The notes under the pieces were generated by a model that made no database searches, was not told where the DNA came from, and worked only from the letters and a program-made list of their open reading frames with translations. Below, one piece after another: positions 11,335 through 23,197 of a stretch of DNA of 35,900 bases. Source of the DNA: Rusavskia elegans (taxonomy: Eukaryota > Ascomycota > Lecanoromycetes > Teloschistales > Teloschistaceae); the NCBI GenBank assembly GCA_011316305.1, contig SAUG01000155.1, positions 1 through 35,900 on the forward strand. The letters are read 5' to 3'. Both the position numbers and the translations under genes were made by a program. How positions within the stretch are numbered: the stretch's first letter is position 1; each line of letters begins with the position of its first letter.

Positions 11335-13421
11335 AAAAAGATTAAAGTAATCTAGTAGGCTTTAGAGACGGCGTATATTACGTATTTATTAGTTAATAGT
11401 ATCTTAGTTCCATCTATAATCTCTATTTCTTTAGCTATTTATTATAGATACTAGATAGCTTTATCAGTAGTATAAGTAAAGCGCTAGTACCAGTCTATAT
11501 TTATATCTAATTTAACTATAGCGAAAGATAGTAGAGCGACGTTTTTATATCTATTTATATTATCTTCTAGTATAGATAACTCGCTAATTATTATATATTT
11601 AATAATAGTCTTTCCGTTATATTTAACGCGAAGAATTCTAGAATCTTTAAAAAGGTTACCTTTTTTCTATATATATCCTTCTAAAACTAGGTTAGTTATA
11701 AAGTTAGAAACGTAGTTTATATTAGAAAGTTTTAACGGTATCTTACTATTTAGCGAATAAACGTTAACTATAATACTTCCGTATATTATAATAGATATAA
11801 ATTTTTCGCCTATAATAATATATAAGTCGTTAGTATAGTTTCGGTAGTTAATAAAGCGGTGGACTATAGTATTAATATATAGATTAATTACTAAATTACC
11901 GTTAAAGACCTAAAAAAATAAACAAAGTAATTAGCGACGAAGGTTTCTAGAAATATAGTTAATAAAACGCTAGCAGATACTAATATATTATCGTTTTTAC
12001 TACTTTTATATTTTTCTTTAATATATTAATTAGAGTATTTATACTTCTTCCGTATTTTTTTATCGCTATCGAGTTTATTTTTAATCTTTTTTATTTTTAT
12101 TACTTTAAGTTTAAAGCTAGCTAGTTTCTTCGGATAACTCTTTCCGAAATACTCTATAATATAGTAGTATTTTTAAATAAAATACCCTAGGCTATAGACG
12201 TATTTTAGTGGTTTATTATTATCTTTAAATAAAGGATTTCTGTCTTTTCTTTTACTTTTCTTTTTACCCTTATCTTTATCCGTATTATTATTACTATTAT
12301 TATATTATATAGTAGTAAATATAGTTTAGACGTTAGAGACTTTAAAGTTATATAGACGAACGTAGTTATAGAATTTCTTAATAAGTTTATAATACTATTT
12401 TTCGTAATCCGTAATAGAGTCTAGTCTAAACTTATAGTTCTACGAAAGTAAAGGAACTAGATTAAAGATAATAAAGACGAAATCTTTTAATACTTTTCTG
12501 ATATCTTTAACTTCTAAAACTCTAATATACTTAATCTAAAGATATATCTATAAATATTTATCGAGCTATATTTTAATACTTTAGTTTTATCTAGGGCCTG
12601 CGGATAGCTTTTTATACTATTACTTTATTTCTATAAGTCTAGCGGAGTCGGTAGGTATAATCTTGGACTATAATATTTATAGCAGATTCTATAAATAAAG
12701 TTTAACGAATCTAAGAAATACTAGGCTTACTACTAAAATATTTTTATAAATATAGTCGATTATACTAGCGATTACTTTTCGTTCTTTTTTATATTTATTA
12801 TAGGATTACTTCTAGCGCTATTTAATATCTTTATAAGCCTTTAATACTATATTAATTTATTTCTATATTACTATAACTATTAGAGGTATTTCTATTAGTG
12901 GAATATACGCCGGAAATATTAGTTTTTATCTTTATTAGAGCTTATTAAGTTAAAAGGGATCGATATTGTTCTAAATACGTATTTAAACTGCTTTAGCTTT
13001 AATAATTACGATCTACTATTTCTAATACTTAGTTTAGATTAAAGTAAAAGGTCGTTTAGACGCTATACCGATAATATAGAAGGGTATTTAAATATTCGAT
13101 AGGAGCTAGAGTAATATTAAAAGAAGAAATATCCAGTAATAAAATCTTCCTTTATATTCGCTAGTATATAGCTTAAGTTTATAACTATAAAGTAAATTAC
13201 TCTTTTTTTTAGTCGTTTAGTAGATAATCTAGTATATTAACTACTTTACGTAATTATTTCTAGTAGAGCTATAGTAAAAATTTTCTTCTACTAGTAGTAA
13301 AATTCGCGGTAAATAATTCTTCCGTTTATTACTTAGATAAATAATTCTTTCTAAAGTAATAAAAATATACCGGTAAAAGCTACTAAATATTACTTTAACC
13401 TACGGTACCCGGGCTTAGAAA

Positions 13422-13664
13422 TATAAAACGATTAGATATAGATATATAATCGTATTAATTAAAATATATAAAAAGTAAAATCTATAGAATTACTAAATTA
13501 TATAGAATATAGCTTTTACTAAAATACGTTAAACCTAATAGAGCAGGCACTATATCTAAATAGGCAAGTCACGTGATCTTAGCGACTATCTCAGAGAAAC
13601 TCAGATAACTCTCTTATGATAATCCCGCCATACAGACTTTCAGATACTCTTCGGGTTCCTTGCA
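13422..13664 (-). repeat. Copia LTR, right copy (5' LTR of the minus-strand element)
   Basis: It starts TATAAAACGATTAGATATAG, the RIP-mutated form of the left copy. Its right half from about 13,545 retains CpA/TpG (GCAGGCAC, AAGTCACGTGATCTT) and includes a CACGTG palindrome absent from the mutated partner. In minus orientation the LTR would begin TGCAAGGAACCC and end TTTTACA, giving standard TG...CA ends. The right boundary is tentative because the same CGGG(C/T)TCCTTGCAGTTGC motif recurs 120 bp downstream. Confidence 0.83.
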
Positions 13665-13850
13665 GTTGCTAAAAGCTCTTGCCTAACCTATTTCTCCAGA
13701 GCTAGATTATCTTTTTACCTTGCTATTAACTCTTTACCTTACTGTATGGAAGGATGATCTGCTCCTCCATTCGGGGCTCCTTGCAGTTGCCAAAGGCTCT
13801 TGACTAATCTGTTTCTCCAGAGCTAGGTTATTCTCTTGCCTACGGCTTGC
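13651..13850. repeat. Imperfect direct repeat, 120-bp period, overlapping the Copia boundary
   Basis: 13,651 onward (TCGGGTTCCTTGCAGTTGCT, then AAAGCTCTTG and TTTCTCCAGAGCTAG) recurs from 13,771 (TCGGGGCTCCTTGCAGTTGC, then CAAAGGCTCTTG and TTTCTCCAGAGCTAGG) over about 75 bases. Differences are mostly transitions. It may be a host repeat into which the retrotransposon inserted. Confidence 0.75.
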
Positions 13851-14210
13851 TCCCGCGGAGCGAGATCGTGTTGCCGCCTTCGGCTCCTACCCTCCCTATC
13901 TCTCCTCTATCCGTCGCTTTTCATCGTAGCCAGCAGGCGAATAGCATAGAACCTGCTAACGAGAAATCGCGGCGGGAGCATATAAACAGAGGGCGGTAAT
14001 AGGTTGATAGATGGGTGACCGTATTTAGCGAAACTTGCAAGCTCGTTCCGTTTGCAAGAAAGTATTTTAGAAAAGGAAATAAAAAAAGCTCTTCCGCAAG
14101 AACGTATGAAATCTCCCTATAGTTGAACTCCTTTATAATAGAACTCCTCTACAGTGGAACTCCTCTACAATAGAATTTCTCTATAGAAAAAGAATTCAAT
14201 TCGTAATAGA
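13851..14210. other. GC-balanced spacer, no gene
   Basis: Normal composition with an inverted pair CTTGCAA ... TTTGCAAG near 14,034-14,058. No ORF of interest. It ends in the 16-bp tandem array where RIP-type composition resumes. Confidence 0.5.
14125..14188. repeat. Four tandem units of exactly 16 bp
   Basis: Units start at 14,125, 14,141, 14,157 and 14,173 with consensus GAACTCCTCTACARTR. The last unit (GAATTTCTCTATAGAA) carries the C-to-T changes expected at the edge of a RIP block. Repeated short motifs of this kind occur in terminal inverted repeats of pogo-like elements, but no inverted partner was found in the window. Confidence 0.7.
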
Positions 14211-17200
14211 AGTTAGTACGCGTCTTAGTTCCGATATTTAAAAAGTTTTTCTATCGCTTTCTTTTTTACTCCGCTTTTTTCTACTATATTATTTTAAATA
14301 GGAATATATTATATTATTAATTTCAAAAAAAAAAAGCTTATTTCTAGTTTAAATAAAAGTAAAAGCTTTTTAAATTTAATTTTTTTTATTTAATAATTTA
14401 AATCTATAGATAATATTTATAGCGATATATTTTAAACTAGCTGTTAATACCCGATATATAATAAAAACCTAGGTTCTAAAATCTAGTTTATCGGCTTTAT
14501 AAATATTATCGGTTAATAAAAGAAAAAAGATATTATAATCCCATTCTATAGTCAAAGTCTTTTTTTTTTACCGCGGATCTAAAACTATAAGTTTTTATTT
14601 ATAAATTTAAATTAGTAATTATCGGTATTTATTATATCGAGGTCTTTTATTTATTTACTAGACTATATATACTTTATAGTTACAATTTAACTTGTTTCTA
14701 TTAATATCTATAGCTATTGCTACGTTAAAAAGTCTAAATATCCTTTAATAAAAGCTGTATAACCGACCGTACTTTTCAATTTACTTAAATAAACGATAAT
14801 ACGAACATTTTTAAAATTATTAAAAAAAGCTTAAAGTTATATTCGTTTAATCTAATATAGAATCTATTGGATAAACCTGGTCTAAATTAATAAATATCTA
14901 ATTAATTTAGATATTATAGAAGCTTTATTTATAGTATCGATATTACAAGTAATATCATTAGTCGGAATTTTTTTATAAAATATTATAGATTTATAGATTA
15001 GCGATAAAATATCTATAGATATTCTTGTATTAAAACTTTTTTTTAATAATAATCCGATCGATATTCGGTTACTAAAGTCTATAATGTTTACAGATATTTA
15101 GATTACAATATATCTATTAAAATTTGAATCGGATATAAAATCTAAAAAATAATTAGATAAAAAATTTAAAAAAAAAAATTAGATATTAAATTAGTTAAAA
15201 AATAGAATTAGAACGTAGGTAATATTGAAATCAAACCAGTTTAATTATAAAGTAAAAAATAGATAAAAAAATCGAAAAAAGATTCCGTTTTCTAATATAT
15301 AGTAGCGAAAGAAAAATAAATAATAAAATAAATAAATATAGTAAAAACCTCGAACATTTAGTTAAAATATATATGATAAATACTATAGTAAAGTAAACTA
15401 ATATTAATACAAGATTTAAGCGAAATCGCGCTGCGATTTAAAAATAGAATAATATTAACGCCAGAATATTAAAAATAAAACTAAAAATTATATCTATAAT
15501 TGATTATAAAATTATATTATAATTCGATCAAAGCTACTAAATACTTTAAATTTCATTCTATTTTATTTATAGATATTACAGCGTTTGTTTTTTATATAGT
15601 ATATCAAGGTTTTCGAAAAGTGGCCCGGGAAAGCTTCGGGCTCCTCTAATAGTTCTTTGAACTTCCAAGAATACGTTAATAGTATAGTGAATATTTATAG
15701 AATATAATAAAGAAAATAGCGAGTATTAGCTTGGCTAGTATCTAGGCTATATAATAAACGCGCCAGTAACGGCGCTAGATTTTATACGTATAAAAATCAT
15801 CGGTTTCGTAGATTTTTTTAAATCTCGATCTAGTTAGCGTTGATCGTTCGTCCTATATAGCGTAAACGAATAGGCGCCGCTAATATAATTCTATAATAAC
15901 ATTTCTTTTAGACGGCGGTTAATATTATTAGCCGCTTTCAAATTCTAGAAAATTCTAGACCTCCCGAGCGTTTCTAATAATTCTCCGAACGCCCCGAGCT
16001 CCCGGGGGCCGTCCGGGTCCGCAGGGCTCCTACCAAAGTTATAGAGCTTTCAGAACGACTTTTTCGAAATCCTAATATAGTTATCGTTCGGTATTTTTAT
16101 TCCTTTTATTATTTAAATTTATAATTTGGAAAATTATAATTTGGAAATATATCTTTCATCAAATTTCCATACTATATTATTCGGACGACAAAGTAATTTT
16201 ATCTATAAATCTTATATTTTCTATTAAAATTCACTAGTTTTACTAGAAATCTAACGCGGTTAATTTTTTAGATATAGTCTAGATAAGATCGTAATAGTCT
16301 AAAATAGATAATTAATCGATTTTTGGATATATTAAAATCCTTTTAAAAAGATTGAATTATATTAATAATAAATTCGGAGTTATAAATTATTTTTAATATC
16401 CTATAACGATTAGAAATTCCACTATAATTTATTATTATTATTTAGATATATAGTAATAGTTTCGGCTCTAGTAATCTTTTTAATATAAAATACTATTTAC
16501 TATTATTCTATTTTATTAAAGCGTTTTTGATAAAATAATAGTATTGATAAAAGAAAGATCAGATTCTATCGAATTAATAGATATTATATAAAATATTTAG
16601 CCGAATAGTGAAAAATATAATAGAATAAATATATTATAAACTAATTCTATTCTTATCGCTATTATAGATCTAATTGCCGATTTAAAAATAGTATTACGAT
16701 TAATAAAACGATAAAGATTTTTTAATTATTAAAACGATTAAAAGTTTAAATTTTATTATAAAATTCGCTATATTGGATGAAATAAATTATTTATTAGAAA
16801 ATTTACAATCGGATTATTAGTATATTACTTTCGACTATAACTATATGGTAAATTCGAAACTTATAGTATTTTTCGAAATAATAATCATTTAATTTTTACT
16901 ATTATAGTTATAGAAATAATTCTATTCGATATAAAATTTTTATAGCTTTTTATAATAGCGAAGTAAATCTACTTTTAAAAAAACTAAAGAAACATCTATA
17001 ATATATATAATATTATATCAAACGACGAAAATTATTTCAAAAATCTCTTAATATTTAGATGTTTTTATTCCGTCCATTTTATTAAAATAATATACATAGC
17101 TTCTTTTATATTATAACAACTATAACCGATTTAAATACTTTTATACTATTATTTATAGTTATATCTTTATTCAGTTACTCTTCGATTTTATTATTATTGA

Positions 17201-18980
17201 AATCGAACGAATATTTTTTCTATAATAATAATCTATTAATCGCGATAACTAATTTAAATTATTTTTAGATAATTAGATTTTCAAAATTAATATATTTTCT
17301 ATCGGCTTTATTTAGAAGCTTTATTAGTTATAGAATATTTCAATACTTTCCAATATAGTCTATAGACTAGAAAGAAACGAGAAAGATTATTTAAAATAAT
17401 TAAAAATATCTTCTAAACTTTTTTAAAAAAGCCGAATAAATTAATTGAAGAAAATAAATATTTTATCTTCCAAATATAGAAGGTATCGATAGATAAAAAA
17501 TTTTGTAAATAAATTCTTTTACAAAAGTATATAAAAGAAACTATATTATTATAGAGATTTGCTAAATCGTTATATTTTATAAAGAAATAGTTTTATTTGA
17601 TATAAATATTACGCCGCTTTCTATTAGTAATAATTATTTTATAGACTAGTAAATTCTATTCTATGGATAGATTGGCTTTTAGTTATATATATTAGAAATA
17701 GAAACGATTTATAGAACTATTTAATATATTCGAACTGTTGAAATATACTGTTTTAATTTATTCGAAAGTTAATTCCGTCCAGGATAAATTAGTACTAAAA
17801 ATCAATAAAACGGCTTGTATAATTTTTTATTAAATTATTATTATCGGTAGATCGAAAATTATAGATATCTTTTAGATAATTAAAGCTAGTATTTCTATCT
17901 ATAGTTCTTTTTCGAGAAAAGAATTATAGTATTTTAGAAAAATCTATATTACTATTGAATAATTAAAGTCGAAAATTTGAAATAATCCGATTTTAGTTAA
18001 TTAAACTTTGGATTATAGCTCGAAGTTAAGATAATATAAGTTCTACCACTTTTTTCTAGTATATATAAATACTTGTAGAATCAATACTAATTTGGAAATT
18101 TAATTTAAAACTATTTTTTATTCTATAGATACGGAGATTAAACATCTATTATATAAAACAGTCTAATCAATAAATTATAAATTCGATAATAATATATTAT
18201 ATTCTATTTTAATAATCATTTCGATTCGAATTTATAGTTGATTTTTTTTTAGAACTAAATCGGAAATAAAAATCTAGTTATAATTTCAACAAGAAAGCCA
18301 GAATACTTTTAGCGATTTTTCTTTAATATATAACTATTTAATCGCGTGAAATAAAACAATAAATATACGATTTTAATAATTTTAGATATAAAAAAGATAT
18401 ATACTTCAGAGTTTTTCTATCCGTATTTGTTTTTAAGTTATTTAAACGTTAAAACAGATATAATAAATAATAAATATTTATAATAATCTATAATATATAT
18501 TTTCTACCGAATAAATAATTAATAGATTTTTAAATTTACTTGAAATGATAACGATATTCTTAAAAGTTAGATAGCTAGCAGTTAAATTGAAATCGGTATA
18601 TTATATTTTGGATATAAATTTAAATATAATAGTTTAATTTTTATTCTATATTTTTATTTTTAATTTTAAGTTTATAAAAAAAAGCGAGAAGTAAACTATT
18701 CGAGTTTACTTTATATACAGGTAATAAATATTAGAATCTATTTCTATAGTAGTACGTATTTAACCAGAATTTATAATTTAAAATAAATATTAAATAGTTT
18801 TAAAGTAGATTCTGATTTCTTTTTATAATATTTCGACATAGATATATAAAATATTCCCTACAGCGGTATTCTACAATTTTTGAATACTATTATCTATCGT
18901 ATTTTTGATAATATATAAAAGAAATTCGATATTCGAATCAAATTTATATATTGACTATTTATTTATTTATTTTACTAATT
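14211..18980. other. Extremely AT-rich RIP-mutated block, elements not assignable
   Basis: About 4.8 kb with CpA and TpG nearly eliminated, long A and T runs and no ORF. I searched by eye for retroelement motifs (Gypsy or LINE YxDD, integrase) and for inverted ends and found none. Its size suits one or more dead retroelements. A less AT-rich patch at about 15,605-16,075 interrupts it, and a 15-bp direct duplication (TTATAATTTGGAAAA/T) lies near 16,125-16,157. Confidence 0.5.
15605..16075. other. GC-richer patch inside the RIP block
   Basis: It contains GTGGCCCGGGAAAGCTTCGG near the left and CCCCGAGCTCCCGGGGGCCG near the right, with a ~30-bp direct similarity (CTCCTCTAATAGTTCTTTGA versus CGTTTCTAATAATTCTCCGA). 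This could be an LTR or the end of an element spared because its C residues are not in CpA context. No coding sequence. Confidence 0.4.
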
Positions 18981-19796
18981 TATTTTGGTTTCAGTATCCG
19001 ATAAACGAATGATTGGATAAATAGATTAAACGTAAATATATTAGTATCGAAAATACGAATATAGAATTAATATCCTAGTTTAATTAATATATATATAAAA
19101 ATTTTAAATTATTATATCTAAATCATTTAAATATATAATATATCTTTTTATTGACTTTTCAGTTAACGTCGATGTTTTAAAAATAAATATATCTCGTAAT
19201 TATTGTTTTTTGTTTTCTTTTACTAATAATATAAACTCTATATTATTTTTTTTAAAGATTACAATTTACTAAAATCTTTCACAAACGTATATATATTTCT
19301 AGAACTGTACTATAATTAAACCAAACGATGGTATAGTTATAATAACTATATTTGTTTATACGGACGTCGACTACTTTATTATAACTAGAATAACCTATTT
19401 TATTTTTAATAAAAAATTTTATTTTATCGTTTTTAAAATACGCTATCCGACTTTTCTATATCTTTTTATTTTAATCGACCGGATATAACTTCAAGCTATA
19501 ATAGCTAGCGTATTTTCTAGTAATTAATTTTAAATTATATAGATTCAAAAATGTTTTAATAATTTAGTAAAACTGTTATATATAGATTATATAATTAATA
19601 TAGCTGAATCCCTAACTATAGATAAATAATTCGTGGTAAAATAAATATATATAACGATAGTATTAGATATTTACAATTTTCTATAACGTCGAAAAAAGAA
19701 TATATGATAATTAAATTTAGTAGAAAACTCGTAATCGAATAAAAAATAAAGAATATTTAAATAGAAATAATTGATTACTTGCCTGACGAATATATC
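18981..19796 (+). repeat. ST1 copy B, interrupted at the right
   Basis: It starts TATTTTGGTTTCAGTATCCG and follows copy A through AATAACCTATTTTA and TTGCCTGACGAA, where an LTR relic begins. The ST1 3' end does not reappear beyond that relic. Heavily RIP-mutated. Confidence 0.75.
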
Positions 19797-20201
19797 TATA
19801 ACGTTTCTATATATTGGAAAACGTTACGTTCGAGCCTAGCTACAGTCGTAGACGTAGTTCGAACAATTAAATAGTAAAAAAGTTCTAATATAGATTTTCG
19901 TATCTAGTTTCGTATAGCTATAATGATAAAATTATAATGATATAGAATATCGTCGTTATATAAATATTTATAAAAGATAAATAGAATCAATATTTTGTAA
20001 TTATATTAACGACTATCAAGAAACGCTAATTACTAGACTATAAAAAGCGATATATATAATAAAAAGGCTAATATATCCGATAGAGCCGATCTATTAATAA
20101 AGGACGGCTTTTTAGCTTTAGTAGTTCTAATTGAATTAAACTATTAGTCCGTTTATTTTACTAATAGAAGTAAATACTTCTATAAAATTATCGATATAAT
20201 A
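19797..20201 (+). repeat. Old copy of the solo-LTR family, heavily RIP-mutated
   Basis: TATAACGTTTCTATATATTG, then CGTTACG(T)TCGAGCCTAGCTACAG, corresponds to the intact LTR at 20,720 (TGTAACGTCCCTGTGTATCA, then CGTTGCGCTCGAG). Similarity continues to about 20,201 (ATTATATTAACGACTA is shared). Differences are nearly all C-to-T or G-to-A. No exact target duplication is visible. Confidence 0.75.
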
Positions 20202-20316
20202 AAACCTTTTCTATAACGTTTTCTATCTATAATATTAAATTTTCGGAATATAAAATCGATCCGTTTTTCTATAAACTTTTTTTATTTTTTTTATTTTTTA
20301 CTATATATTTAGTTAA

Positions 20317-21655
20317 TTTGATTTCATTTTAATATCCGGTAAATCAGTGGTTCGATAAATAAATTCAACGATAGTATACTAGTATTGGATATACGATAGT
20401 AAAATTAAAACTTTAGTTTAACCAATTTAAATAATTATTTTAAAGAATTTTAATTCAAATGTATTTAGTAATATAAAGTATTCTTCTACCGATAATTTAA
20501 TCTAAAAATTTTTATAAATAAATACATCTCGCAATTATCGCTTCTTTTTCTTTTACTAGTAATATAAATTCTATAAAATTTAAAACTTTTTATATAAATA
20601 TATACTCTCGTAATAACTTTACTATAACTATACTAGACGATAGTATCTTTATATATAATAACTATATCTATTTTCGCGGATATCGACTATCTCGTTATAG
20701 TTAGAATAACCTATTTTAATGTAACGTCCCTGTGTATCAAAAGGCGTTGCGCTCGAGTCTAGCTACAGCCGTAGACGTAGTCCGAGCTACTAAATAGTAA
20801 GGGAGTCCTAGCGTAGGTTATCGTAACTAATCCTATACAGCCGTAGAGGTACGGTTACGATATTACGAGGTATTTTTATTATAAAGTAATTAAAAAGAGA
20901 ATAGTAGAAACGTATTTAATAATTATATTAACGACTAACGAAAGAAGCTATCTATAGGAGTAATAAGCAATATATCTATTAAGAGTAGCTATAAGGGCCG
21001 ATAGTAGCCGTATACTAAGAGCCCTGCTAAGGGTAGCGGCTATAGCGGCTATAGACGGCTATAGATAATTAGGCTCGCTTATCTAGCTAATCCTCCAGGG
21101 AACCTCTGTGGAATCGTGGACGTAATATTTAACTTCGAAAAAAATCTTTTTTTATCGTTTTAAAAATATACTAGCCGATTTCTCTATCACCTTTTAATCG
21201 ATTCGATCGGATAAAACTTCTAGCTATAGTAGCTAGCGTACTAGCTAGCGACTCTATAGTTAGTAATATTTTTAAAGCTATACGGGCTAAAAAGTATTTT
21301 AATAATTTAGCGGAACGTTTAAATACGGATTATACGATAAATACAGCCGAGTCGAAGAAATTGCTTCGTATTATAGTAAGTGGATATAGCGGACTTATTA
21401 GATATATATAATCGTTTATAACGTCGAAGAAAAACTGAATAGTAAAAGATTCGTAATCGCGAATAAAATAAGAAATAGTTAAATAGAAGTAAATAACTAT
21501 ACTGTAAATCTTGTTTGACGAACTATATATTTTTAGCTGTAAAAACTTATTTATATATAAAATACAACAATTTTTACCGGATGAAACGTCAATAGAATAT
21601 ATAGATATATATATAAAAATTCAATATAATTCCAAATAGAGATTTTTTAAAAAGA
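20317..21655 (+). repeat. ST1 copy C, split by a solo LTR
   Basis: It begins TTTGATTTCATTTTAATATC. Element sequence stops at CCTATTTTAA (20,719), resumes after 21,127 with TTTAACTTCGAAAAAAATC, and ends near AATTCCAAATAGAGATT. Joining the two parts reproduces the uninterrupted arrangement in copy A (around 4,075). Confidence 0.85.
20720..21127 (+). mobile_element. Solo LTR with perfect 5-bp target duplication
   Basis: 408 bp beginning TGTAACGTCC and ending GGACGTAATA (originally ...AACA), so the tips are a near-perfect 10-bp inverted repeat. It is flanked on both sides by TTTAA (20,715-20,719 and 21,128-21,132). The TG...CA ends, length and 5-bp duplication identify a solo LTR left by recombination between the two LTRs of a retrotransposon. 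No internal region remains. Its ends and middle retain CpA/TpG (TGTGTATCA, CTCTGTGGAATCGTGG), so it is less RIP-mutated than its host repeat. Confidence 0.92.
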
Positions 21656-21674
21656 TTTTACTATATATAAATAA

Positions 21675-22701
21675 ACTGGCCGTTTTATCGAGTTTCGAAC
21701 CCGGGTTCGTATCCCGGGTTCGAGTTTTTAATCGTATTAGGAAGGAAATTAACTTTAAATAGTAATTTAGACGCGTTAGCTACGTTTATCGCGGAGTCGG
21801 GTCGCTATTTTAATTCGAAGTAGCCAGTCTATATATAAATCCGTTTCCTATTTAAGATTTTTTTAGAATATATATATAGTATTAAATGGAAAGAATATCG
21901 TTTCTTTATAGTCGTTATTCGCGAAATATTTCTAAATCGATCTAGAAGTTTTTTAGATTTTATTTTTATATATCTATTAATATCTAATTAAAAGAAACGA
22001 TTTAATTCTAAAAAGACTAAATTTTATATAAAAATTAAATGAATAATATTCGTCGAAAGAAAATATAGAGATTTAGTTATTATATTTCTATTAAAAGAAA
22101 ATTTATAATAATTTATCCGTTCGCGAATTAAACTTTTATTATTTACTAGCGAGATAGGTTCGTTTTATTTAGTATTTTAATACATTTAAAAAAAAGGAAG
22201 ATAATTTTTATATTTAAAAATAACTAGTATTATTAAAGTTTAATTTAATAAAATTAACATTCTCGCGTCCTTTAATTCGATTAATAATTCTACGTTATCC
22301 GTATAAAAAGATTCCGTTAAATTAATATCGGGTTTAGTTTTAGAAAATTTTAATAGATTTTTTAAAAGAATTTAAGTTTTTTTAATTATTAGAGGCGATA
22401 AACGTATAAAAGAATATTTGGCTAAAGATTTCTTTTTTTAATACTTCTTTTAACTTAAAATAGATATTTCTATTATAAATTATATTTTGATTTTCCGATA
22501 AAATAGCTATTTTTTATACTTTAACTATTATTTTATCCTACGATAATAAAGATAGAAATTAGCTAATATCGTTTTTTTTAGATTATATATTTAGCCAAAG
22601 GTTAAAAATTTTTTATTTTATTTTAGAACTCTATATCGTTATATGGCTGTATTTACTTTATTTGATTTTTTTTAATATAATCTATCTATAATTTCTCGTA
22701 G
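21675..22701. other. AT-rich RIP block starting with a possible truncated CGGATC-type element
   Basis: TAA then ACTGGCCG at 21,675 is the same tip as the elements at 22,702 and 28,914. It is followed by a GC-rich hairpin (21,695-21,723), after which similarity is not traceable. The remainder is AT-rich with no gene, tandem repeat or match to other window repeats. Confidence 0.45.
21695..21723. repeat. Perfect 11-bp GC-rich hairpin with 7-nt loop
   Basis: TCGAACCCGGG, TTCGTAT, CCCGGGTTCGA. The inner stem and loop look like a tRNA T-arm (CCGGG-TTCGTAT-CCCGG), but the universal A58 position is T and no other tRNA arm is found upstream, so it is not annotated as a tRNA. Confidence 0.8.
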
Positions 22702-23160
22702 ACTGGCCGAATCGGATCGGATTTTCGTCGAACCGTCGGGTATCCGATCCGATTTTAGTAATCCGATTCGGATCCGACCCGGGTCTTAGTAGATCGAATC
22801 CGAGTCGGGTTATTTAATAATCCGATCCGGATCTATTCCGATTATATTATAAATTTAATATATTTTTATTATAATAATTAAATGAAAATAATATATCTAG
22901 GTAATATATTTAGTTTTACTACGGACTTTCTAGCTAGTATAATTAATTAATTAGAAACTTTGAGTAAATTCGTATAAAAGTTATACTAACTTTTTACTTT
23001 TATACTAGAGTTTAATACTAAGATCTAGTCCTAGCGGGTCGGATCAGATTACGATTTAAAATCCGAAACCTAGTTAAATCGAATTATATTTTAGTCTAAT
23101 TCGACTCGAATCGGATCAGATTAACTAATTCGAATTCGAAATTCGACCCGACGGTCAATT
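22702..23160. mobile_element. 459-bp non-autonomous TIR element of CGGATC type, copy 1
   Basis: The left tip ACTGGCCGAATCGGATCGGA and the right tip ending CGACCCGACGGTCAAT are degenerate inverted repeats. The interior near both ends is built of GATCC/CGGAT words and the centre is AT-rich. Flanks TAG before (22,699-22,701) and TTAG after suggest a 3-bp target duplication of the PIF/Harbinger TWA-like kind, an inference. No ORF, hence MITE-like. Confidence 0.7.
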
Positions 23161-23197
23161 TAGTTTTTAGATTATTTTTTATTTATTTAATATATAT

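Larger units (their letters stand above)
7917..13664 (-). mobile_element. Copia-type LTR retrotransposon, RIP-inactivated, minus strand
   Basis: Two direct ~245-bp LTRs bound a 5.25-kb interior. On the minus strand the order is integrase (about 11,334-10,883), reverse transcriptase (about 9,430-9,250), then RNase H (about 8,690-8,300). Integrase before RT defines Ty1/Copia (Pseudoviridae-type) organisation. All reading frames are broken by TAG/TAA/TGA stops attributable to mutated Trp, Gln or Arg codons, so nothing is functional. The gag/protease portion (about 13,400-11,400) is present by size but too mutated to read confidently. Flanks GATGC (7,912-7,916) and GTTGC (13,665-13,669) match at four of five positions and could be a decayed target duplication. 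Confidence 0.9.

Noticed and set aside
14211..18980. Gypsy or LINE retrotransposon
   Set aside because: The size would fit, but no YxDD box, integrase zinc finger or LTR pair could be read through the RIP mutations.
21680..21730. A tRNA gene
   Set aside because: Only a T-arm-like hairpin is present; no acceptor, D or anticodon arm precedes it and A58 is replaced by T.
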